Source: Volvariella volvacea V23 (Eukaryota; Basidiomycota; Agaricomycetes; Agaricales; Pluteaceae). Taken from it: 12,384 bases of DNA. Below the pieces are notes generated by a model that ran no database searches, was not told where the DNA came from, and was given only the letters and a program-made list of their open reading frames with translations. Every line of letters begins with the position of its first letter. Positions within the stretch are counted from its first letter, which is position 1. Location of the stretch: NCBI GenBank assembly GCA_000349905.1, contig AMXZ01001276.1, positions 1 to 12,384 of the forward strand. Reading direction: 5' to 3'. This document shows, one piece after another, positions 1 to 6,396 of the stretch. The position numbers and the translations under genes were made by a program.

Positions 1-130
1 CTTTGCTACCTTCATTCTTACCCCCCCACTTCTCCTCACCCAGGAGATTATATCCGTTTATTTATCTTTATTTACCTTCGAGTAGTATATATACCGTACT
101 GCTCTTGCCACCTATTCCCCAGCTTTAAAG

Positions 131-214
131 ATTCTTCGCTTGGGAATAGGTAAGCATACGAGCTAGTCTCTTCTTTACTCACATCCTTACTTACTATTCT
201 TCGCTTGGGAATAG
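131..214. repeat. 19-bp direct repeat pair
   Basis: ATTCTTCGCTTGGGAATAG occurs at 131-149 and identically at 196-214, with start points 65 bp apart. Because 65 is not a multiple of three, the copies fall in different reading frames, which argues against a protein repeat and for a DNA-level duplication. Function unknown. Confidence 0.8.
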
Positions 215-401
215 AATCTGAGTATTCGCTTCTTCCACAACAAGCTGCCAAAATTATAAATGTTATCAATACTACAAACATTATCAATACAAAGTATTTT
301 AACAATATATATCTATTTATTTTATTTGAGAATTAGTTTGATGAAATTTATAAAAGTAGGTGATGGCTAGCATCTAGCAAGTTGAAATTGAGATATCTTA
401 C

Positions 402-470
402 TTGTTAGGATTGAATTTTATTAGAGCTAGCTAGCTATTAGCTATTTTTAATAGAATTCAATCCTAACAA
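402..470. repeat. Inverted repeat / hairpin at the edge of the AT-rich island
   Basis: Arms of 22 bp at 402-423 and 449-470 are reverse complements with one mismatch (a T:G wobble as RNA). They flank a 25-nt centre rich in AGCTAGCT and TAGCTAT. The arms read TTGTTAGGATTGAATT... and ...AATTCAATCCTAACAA, so the ends contain TG...CA with a perfect terminal inverted repeat, a form common at LTR ends. At 67 bp the TG...CA unit is too short for a normal LTR, I see no flanking target-site duplication, and no purine tract precedes it. It could be a miniature element, a deleted LTR or a simple hairpin. Confidence 0.7.
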
Positions 471-916
471 AAACACGCCGGACTCGGACCTGCCAGGTGC
501 CAGCCATGGCCCACTTCACAAAGTGTTGATTCCTTTGTGCTTTCAAAGCGATTATTTTCGTGTGGAAATGACGGACACTGGTCTCCCTCATTTGGGTTAT
601 CATTTATCTAGTACTCCCAAATCGTAAATAATTTACGAGTGCCAGCAAACTACTTCGAGACGGGACTGTCCATGCCGAACGATTATTGGGGTCATATAGT
701 GTAAAGTATGGAACAGTCATCCAATCTATCATGAAGCACCAAGGAAGGTCATCCACAATGCTGGCGAATTGCGTGTCCACTTAGCATATACCTCTCGGCG
801 TGGCATTAATCTATCTCTTTCCCTTTCACTCTCCTTAGTCTCCCACATTTCTTTCCACCACCCTCCCTCTTTTTATTTTCACTCAACCACAAAGTAAGAC
901 AGTGATCATGCCCTCG
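471..916. other. Intergenic, promoter-like pyrimidine-rich tail
   Basis: No supported gene. A near-perfect palindrome (TCGTAAAT-A-ATTTACGA) lies at 622-638. From about 810 to 880 the plus strand is strongly C/T-rich, as is usual just upstream of fungal start codons, and it leads directly into the inverted-repeat arm and its short ATG frame. This may be the surviving promoter of a gene whose body is no longer here. Confidence 0.4.
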
Positions 917-1081
917 TAGCTGAGAGACCAGCTCTTCCATCAAAAAATCAGGTCCCAATTCAGCTCTGCTCAACATGCACACCGACCAATATCCCGATCG
1001 TGGCAGTGGCTCTCCACTGCTACAGGTCGAAAGAATGATTCGGTGGTGGAATTAGAACTTGTGGGATAAGTTGATTTTCTG
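917..1081 (+). repeat. Left arm of a long diverged inverted repeat
   Basis: The sequence matches the reverse complement of 12186-12363. The best-conserved blocks are around the ATG-containing part (CACCGACCAATA, CCCGATCGTGGCA) and the inner end (GAACTTGTGGGATAAGTTGA). By eye there are about 14 substitutions over the aligned bases, a 3-nt gap, and a 16-nt insertion in the right copy after CCACTGCTAC. The inner boundary is sharp at 1081. The outer boundary is unclear because the right copy runs towards the window end. A weak ATCAT match at 905-909 suggests it may start a little earlier. Confidence 0.9.
975..1055 (+). pseudogene. Short ATG frame in the left repeat arm, possible orphan first exon
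   Basis: ATG at 975 opens a 26-codon frame (MHTDQYPDRGSGSPLL...) that stops at 1053-1055. It follows a pyrimidine-rich, 5'-UTR-like stretch, as a fungal first exon would. In the right repeat copy the ATG has become ATA and a 16-nt insertion breaks the frame, so at most one copy could be coding. The conserved DNA continues past the stop, which fits a noncoding repeat equally well. I do not recognise the peptide. Confidence 0.2.
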
Positions 1082-1166
1082 GTTTATTTGGTGGATAGCC
1101 CGAGTTGAGGGGACGGCGATGTATCCGACTCGTACAACCCGTCGGTGCTGTTACGATGCGCATCTC

Positions 1167-1187
1167 AAATACGCATTTAAATACGCA
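1167..1187 (+). promoter_or_regulatory. Tandem AAATACGCA pair upstream of thioesterase gene A
   Basis: AAATACGCA occurs at 1167-1175 and 1179-1187, 12 bp apart and about 190 bp before the start of gene A. The spacing of about one helical turn and the upstream location would suit a paired activator site, but I cannot link it to a known factor. A C/T-rich stretch at 1285-1370 precedes the ATG. Confidence 0.2.
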
Positions 1188-1372
1188 GACGAGCCTACTC
1201 AGCCAACGAGAGGAATGTCGTGATTCGGAGGTTTTGACACTCGGAATTGAAAAAGCCGGGGACCGGAATTCAGGACGTACTCTCCCTTCCCTCGACGACC
1301 ACTTCCAACACACATATAGCTCTCATCTAGACACCTTTCTCCATGTTCCCTCCCCTCAAACTCCCCTAGCAA

Positions 1373-2366
1373 ATGTCCGAAGAAACGGACGCTCTCGCGG
1401 CCGCGGCCACCACCACCATAACAGCCCAAGCCTCCACAGCACGCACAAGAATCGAGGCCGCCTCCAAGCTCCACCAACAACCCCGCGCGCAAGTGGCCGC
1501 CTTCCTGCGCACACCCTATCCCGACGACCTTATCTCGAGAGTTGGCGGGAACGCGCCCAGGGCGATCAAGGAGATCCCGATGAAGTGGCTCGGCCTGTTC
1601 CACGCCCGGAAGCAGAGTTTTGCGCGCTCCGTGGCGGTGAGGATGGAGGTTACGGAGGTGTGGGTTAATGCGTATGATCTTGGGGCCGCGAAGCCGGTTG
1701 TGGTGGATGGTGTGGATGAGGAAATGTTGATGGTTGGGAGGAAGGCGGAGGTTGGGGGTGCGATGGAGGGGAAGGTGGTCGTGGAGTTGGATGTTACGCA
1801 AGGTATGGGTTTTTTGTGGCTTTAGCTGTGGCGTTTGCGCTCATGAGGGGATTGGTGTAGATATGATTAATGGTCGGACTGGGATGCTATCGGAAGGGTG
1901 CATTGTATTCCTGATAGACGAGTAAGTATGCCCCTTCTCTGGTGCCTGTGTTGGTCTCTGATTGCTCGTAGATGTACGGCCATTGCAGCGGCGGTCCTGA
2001 ATGCCGTAGAGGGGAAAGGGAGATATGGCCAACCTGGCGTATCCCAAGCCATCAACACCCTATTCCACGCCCCAGCACCACTGTGAGCACAGATCGTCCA
2101 CCATATGCTGTAGTCCACTAAGCACATCCCCTATCTATCCTTCGGGTGGTATCCAGAGGGACGCGCCTCCGTCTGGTCAACACCAGCACATCTGCAGAAT
2201 CTCGATTCTCCAAATGCGAGGCAAGTCCATCTACCGACAGCTCTCCTTTCACGAGCTCACGTTTGTTGCTTCGCGGTAGATCTGGGACTTGCAGAGCCGT
2301 AGACTGATCGCCACTGGCACTCAGCTCCACATGCAGCCCTCGCGTTCGTCAGCTTGGCTGGCTTAG
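1373..2366 (+). CDS. Hotdog-fold thioesterase-like protein A, HGG motif replaced by SEG
   Basis: Five exons: 1373-1802, 1861-1921, 1972-2082, 2157-2220 and 2280-2366, giving 250 residues. The fold is assigned from the C-terminal half: a long helix after D163 (DECTAIAAAVLN), then GVSQAINTLFHAPAPLGTRL, and a final WD...LIATGTQLHM strand. These match the PaaI/ACOT13 class of acyl-CoA thioesterases, which hydrolyse acyl-CoA to free acid and CoA. The catalytic HGG of the family aligns with S154-E155-G156; the Asp (D163) and Ser (S188) positions are kept, and N147 is nearby with one extra residue before SEG. Relative to human ACOT13 there is an insertion between the first two strands. The N-terminus is Ala/Thr-rich. 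Intron 4 (2221-2279) starts with GC, not GT. Genes B and C share all four intron positions and phases (1, 2, 2, 0). Activity is doubtful; the fold is secure. Confidence 0.85.
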
Positions 2367-2680
2367 AAGATGTCGTCGACGGAAGCTTTAGAACATGTGT
2401 ATAGCACCATTGCGTACTCTGCTGGTTCATCCATGTAATGATAAATGTCCTCTTTCGGGTATTGCAAGATCGTGTCGCCACGATGACTGGATTCCTTGGA
2501 TGTAGTTGGTGGGTCTTGTCGCGGGGTACCTGTTGCCTGCTCGTCCCATTCTTTACACTCGCGTCTACCACCTTCGCACTGAGTGCATTATTCCTTCGAA
2601 TAACCTGCGCCAACATATTGTCTTTAATATATATTGTACACGATCGCAAACCCTCATGCGGTCCACCAGGGCGCCATGAG
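2367..2680. other. Intergenic space between two convergent genes
   Basis: This is the shared 3' flank of genes A (+) and B (-). Both must terminate and polyadenylate here, and the AT-rich patch TTTAATATATATTGTACA near 2622-2639 is a plausible signal for B. No gene of its own is supported. Confidence 0.5.
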
Positions 2681-3662
2681 CTAAAGCCGTCCCTTGACCA
2701 GACCTGCGCCCGAACCTCCAGAATCCTTCCGCTGGCGCTTTGAATTCCGCGATGCCCATGGATTGGTTGTTGTATGCACGGCCGACACGCACAGCCTATC
2801 TCCGTCCCATAGCTATACACCGCAGAAAGCATTCAGAACCCGTCGTACAATACAAAGGACACAAGACGACCCACCTCGCATCGTGCCGTCCTCATACGTC
2901 CTTGTACGCACACAGTAGTCGATATAATCCTCAACTTGGTTCCACTATTATTCACCAACAGAGACAGCGAAGTAAGTATAGCTCGTGGTAATAGATGTGG
3001 CCTACACTTTGACGGGGTTGTGCCATTGGAGGTTCATGGACTGCGAAACGCCCGTTGCGTCGATGCCGAGTCTGCTGCCTAGTGCGATAAGAGACGAGAC
3101 CGAGCATCTGCTCTCGCGTCGAGGACGGTGAGCGGGACACGAAGCGAGAACAGACATGGAAGCTTACGGGTCGACGATGTATGCGGCACATCCCCCATGT
3201 AGCGTCCCAAAGACGTTGCACATGTCTAACCAGCCAACGGCGAGCCCATTAGACTGTTTCGACCATAACCACAATACATAGCGTACCTCGCTCGACTAGG
3301 ATCTCAAACACCGTCTGTCCATAAGCTGCGTCTCCGCCACTCTCAGCTGCCACAAGCCCACTCTTCCTCAGCCTCAAATCCGCCTCTTCAGGTGTGGCGC
3401 GGGCGCTATCCTCACCGTTATCAGGCACACCCCACACATTGATCTCCACCAGCTTGATCCTCTGTCCAACTTCAGCACCGTACGACCCCTCCTTCGTGCT
3501 GACGAAATAGGAGAACACGTCCCATGAGCGCTGTTTTTCTTGGGCCGACACGTTGCCTTTGACTTGTGAGATGTCGATCTTGCGTGGAGATGCTTGGATG
3601 CTTTGGAGGAGTGAAGGTGAAGGCGAGGGTGATAAGGGTGCTGAAGAATTGCGAGAGGCCAT
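2681..3662 (-). CDS. Hotdog-fold acyl-CoA thioesterase-like protein B, HGG motif intact
   Basis: Minus-strand exons: 3662-3287, 3225-3168, 3107-3006, 2944-2875 and 2812-2681, giving 245 residues from the ATG at 3662 (MASRNSS). Introns are 60-62 nt and sit at the same places and phases as in genes A and C. The active-site segment MCNVFGTLHGGCAAYIVD covers residues 127-144: N129, H135, G136 and D144 have exactly the spacing of N50, H56, G57 and D65 in human ACOT13, and S166 in GVSQSMN matches its Ser83. This member should therefore be catalytically competent for a CoA-thioester, substrate unknown. An insertion of some 50 residues separates the first strand (RIKLVEINVW) from the second. After the last strand (LWDGDRLCVSAVH) a basic Ser/Gly-rich tail ends in GRL, a poor match to a peroxisomal signal. 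The upstream frame continues to 3740 but has no ATG, so 3662 is the start. Confidence 0.85.
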
Positions 3663-4782
3663 GGGTGTCAGCTGCGGGCGCGGGATGGGATGGTTAAGAG
3701 TGTAGAGGAGAAAGATATCGCCGACGGGGCGTGCACCCACAAACGATTGGGGATTGAGATCGGAAGCGCTAGCCTAAACGCGCACTAGTATTAAGAAAAC
3801 GCCGATCGAAAGGCAGATCCGCGACTCACTATATCAATGTTCGTAATGCCCGTCGAGCGCTACCGTGGATCCTTTGCTTCTTCCCGAAGACGAGAGCCGA
3901 GGAGACAGATTTATCGGTTCAGCGACGAGGTAAACGTTAGGTGAGCTTGGAAATCTATCAAAGATTGGCGGACGTGTCAGTGCCCTTATAAGCATATAGT
4001 ATATAATGCTGTTGGACGCCAGAAGAGAAGACGACTCCACAAAGGAAGGGACAACAAAGCTAGCTGCGACGAACTGGGCGCTTGATAGAGGGACACCAAA
4101 CCCCAGGCTCACCGTTGCTTTCGTCTTGCGAATGCGGGGCGATGTGGAGCCCTTCCAGTGGGATGATAACGAATTCCCAGCGCCAGAAAAGAAGACTGTC
4201 GATCGAAGGATCTGAAGCGTTCGAAGAGAGAACGACAGCTGTCCGAGTAGAGTTTGACAGGACGCGTGGATTGGCGACGGTAATTCGGCAACAAACGATT
4301 GACGCGCTCATCCTGCCTTGCCCTTTGGCGTGCAAATATCGTTGGTCGAGGAGCGATGTGCCAAGGTCGAATCGGTGTCCTGCATACCGACTCCGGTATT
4401 CAAGGACGCGAGGGCGCGACTGGTTGGAGTTTGGGGATGAAGGTGACATGCTATTAAGCGCTGACAGCCACCTGACACGCCATGATGCATACTGCCGGGC
4501 GTGGAGGTTGTGTGGGGCACAAGAGCGTGTCGCTATGTCCGCAATACCCCAAGGATCTATGCAAACAAAACATGAAATCATTTCTCATTTCGAAAGGACA
4601 GAAGACTCACCCCACGCGCCGATGGTGTGCAGCGTCGTATCGCTTTCAAAAGTTGGCTGGCGTCCAAGGATCAATCGTTTGGGGACGTCGTCCACCGATA
4701 CTCTGGGTTACGACTACGATTCCCTCTCCTCCACCCTGACCGCTCAGCGACGCTGCACCCAACTCAGCAGGAGCCAAGCACC
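3663..4782. other. Stretch with overlapping open frames on both strands, no recognised gene
   Basis: Both strands are open for long distances here (a 239-codon plus frame at 4082-4801 and a 173-codon minus frame at 4581-4060). None contains a family motif I know. It must include the promoter of gene B at its left end. Towards 4720-4782 the plus strand becomes C/T-rich, as before a start codon, leading to the ATG at 4783. The best in-frame spliced model, on the minus strand, is listed separately at low confidence. Confidence 0.4.
3834..4730 (-). CDS. Possible spliced minus-strand gene, family unknown
   Basis: A frame-consistent model: exon from about 4730 down to 4611 (start not found), intron 4610-4557 (GTGAGT...GCATAG, 54 nt), exon 4556-4113, intron 4112-4064 (GTGAGC...CGCAG, 49 nt), exon 4063-3834 ending in TGA. 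The junctions join phase 1 to phase 1, and the introns have the size and signals of the others in the window. Protein-like stretches include VPKRLILGRQPTFESDTTLH, LLFWRWEFVIIPLEGLHIAP and LTRPPIFDRFPSSPNVYLVA. No ATG is seen in the first exon, so it may need another upstream exon or may be a remnant. I do not recognise a domain, and other minus frames here also look protein-like. Its 3' end would lie 172 bp from the 5' end of gene B. Confidence 0.25.
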
Positions 4783-4875
4783 ATGGCCTTACAAAGAGTA
4801 GAGACCGCCAAGAACGGCTTTGTCACAATCCCGTCCGGTGACCAACCGGTTGTCAAGTTGCCGGCGCGGCTTACT
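4783..4875 (+). CDS. Orphan first-exon candidate (MALQRVETAKNGFVTIPSGD)
   Basis: The ATG at 4783 sits in a good context (CACCATGG) after a C/T-rich leader. It opens 31 codons ending at a strong splice donor, GTATGT at 4876. Unspliced, the frame stops after 50 codons, at 4924-4926. The next open block, 4925-4987 (DARIMKLFDAIEHFAHDGAF, stop at 4985), is protein-like but out of phase with the donor for any acceptor I can find, and gene C starts at 5081. This looks like the 5' end of a gene whose body has been lost or displaced by the gene C duplication. It could also be a short peptide gene or chance. Confidence 0.25.
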
Positions 4876-5080
4876 GTATGTTGCCAGCCAGCATCCGCCA
4901 ATCTCAAGGTGCTCATCAGAAAGTGACGCTCGTATCATGAAGCTTTTTGATGCAATTGAACATTTCGCGCACGACGGAGCTTTCTAATGGTCTTGTCCCG
5001 GGGATACCCACCAGAGTGGTGTAAACAACCCCCGTCTTTTTTTTCCCTGTACCGCTGAATTCGCAGTCACAAACCCAACG

Positions 5081-6099
5081 ATGGGCAAAGACGAACAAAG
5101 GACCCCACAGGCGGACCCAATCGTCGCGTCGACGCCACCTCCGAGCAACGCCCAGACACCCAGCCCACCCCCGCCCACCGCGACGACACACAGGTCCCCC
5201 GACTTCACGCAAGCCCGGAACCTCGTCCTCCGCACCCTCCTCACGCCCTACCCCCGCCCCCTCGTCTCCCTCGTCGGCGGCAACGCCCCATTCGCGATCA
5301 AGGAGGTCGCAGTCAAGTGGCTCGACCTCTTCCACGCGCAGTCTGTCAGGGGCGGCTGGGGGCACGGCGTCGGCCCGCGGATGGAGATGAAGGAGGTGTG
5401 GGTGAGTAGATACGAGCTGGGTGTGCCCGAGCTGGTGGCGGTGGATATAGATTCGGAGACGCTCAGGAGGGGGTTGCGGGAGGATGAGAGGGTGTTTGGG
5501 GAGGAGAGGCCGGTGGAGGCAAAGGTGGTTGTGGAGGTTGATGTTAGACATGGTGTGTATGCTCGGGAATGGATTTTTGGGTCGATGCTGAGATTTTGCT
5601 TTTGTAGGTATGCTTAGTGGACGGACTGCTGCGATGGCGGAGGGGTGTATCTTCTACTTTGTGGACGAGTATGTGACTGGATGTGCCACGGTCTGCGATA
5701 TTGACCCTGGCATGACTGTGTAGATGTACGGCTATAGCAGCGGCAGTCCTCAACGCCGCAGAAGGCAGAGGCAAGTTTGGCCAATCGGGCGTCTCGCAGT
5801 CCATAAACGTGCTCTACCACTCTCCCGCACCTCTGTAAGTCCTCCACCGACAACGGATGGATCGTCTGATTGCATGTACAACAGAGGCACGAGAATCCGT
5901 CTAATTTGCACAAGCACATCCTCGAGATCCCTCCATTCCAAGTGCGAGGTAAGCCCGTGTCGTTGCATCGCTTGTGGAGAGAGTGAACATTGAAATCGGT
6001 GTTGTGCAGGTGTGGGACACGAAGAACCGGAGACTGGTCGCGACGGGGACGCAGTTGCACATGCAGCCCTCGAGCTTGACGCCTACCGCCTGGCTGTAG
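5081..6099 (+). CDS. Hotdog-fold thioesterase-like protein C, HGG motif replaced by AEG
   Basis: Exons 5081-5552, 5608-5668, 5724-5834, 5885-5948 and 6010-6099 give 265 residues. Exons 2, 3 and 4 are 61, 111 and 64 nt, identical in length to gene A, and all intron phases agree, so A and C are recent paralogues. The first ~50 residues are Pro/Thr-rich and look disordered. The conserved N-terminal region (LVGGNAPFAIKEVAVKWLDL) matches A closely and B weakly. The signature position reads A168-E169-G170 in place of HGG, and the Asn before it is Ser161; Asp (D177) and Ser (S202, in GVSQSINVLY) are kept. The terminal strand is WDTKNRRLVATGTQLHMQPS. By the rules of the PaaI/ACOT13 family it should be impaired in ordinary thioester hydrolysis; a shifted Glu-based mechanism or a binding role is possible. 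All four introns are canonical GT-AG. Confidence 0.87.
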
Positions 6100-6396
6100 G
6101 TTGTGGTGTCCGGGATGTATTGTACACACTACTTGTGATTGATAGAGAGCGATATACATTTGATCCGTTCGGAGAATTCGGCTTTCAAACCAGGCAGCCC
6201 TGCTAATCATGCCATCTCGATTCTCGACATCGTTAGCGATTGGGCTTGAGCTTCAGAACCACAGCGATCTTGTTTGATACCCTCTGGTTCTCTTGGCGCT
6301 CTATTTTCACCGGTTGCACATCAGGCATCAGGACAAGACCGAGTCATACAACCGGGCATCTACAGCAGCTTGTCTCCAAAGCCTATCCGTGGAGCT
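6100..6396. other. Intergenic, 3' flank of gene C and promoter of PRO1
   Basis: No gene is supported. The stretch carries the polyadenylation region of gene C and the upstream region of PRO1. I see no clear TATA box or repeated operator. An in-frame extension upstream of the PRO1 ATG exists (from 6274), but it shows no similarity to glutamate kinases and lacks a convincing start. Confidence 0.4.

Larger units (their letters stand above)
1..470. other. AT-rich island without a supported gene
   Basis: This stretch is clearly richer in A and T than the rest of the window, and the change is abrupt near position 470, where the sequence becomes GC-balanced. It holds a 19-bp direct repeat and a strong hairpin, both listed separately. 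The only sizeable open frame (minus strand, 305 down to 72) has no ATG start and includes both direct-repeat copies in different frames, so I do not call it a gene. The composition step and the hairpin suggest an inserted or remnant mobile sequence, but no transposase or reverse-transcriptase residues are visible. Confidence 0.5.

Noticed and set aside
72..305. Minus-strand 77-codon frame with a hydrophobic, lipoprotein-like start
   Set aside because: It begins with TTG, not ATG, lies in AT-rich DNA where hydrophobic codons arise by chance, and includes the direct repeat in two different frames.
1199..1801. 200-codon minus-strand open frame
   Set aside because: It is antisense to exon 1 of gene A; Pro/His/Leu-rich, as expected for the shadow of a GC-rich coding exon.
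4082..4801. 239-codon plus-strand open frame
   Set aside because: Low-similarity, Arg/Ser-rich translation with no motif and no clear promoter; the minus-strand spliced model is slightly better, and neither is secure.
4916..5551. 211-codon minus-strand open frame
   Set aside because: Antisense shadow of exon 1 of gene C, with no recognisable motif.
5549..5609. His157-Gly158 in gene C at the first intron junction looked like the catalytic HG motif
   Set aside because: Alignment with gene B and ACOT13 spacing places the true motif ten residues later, at A168-E169-G170. Gene A has Gln-Asp at the earlier site.
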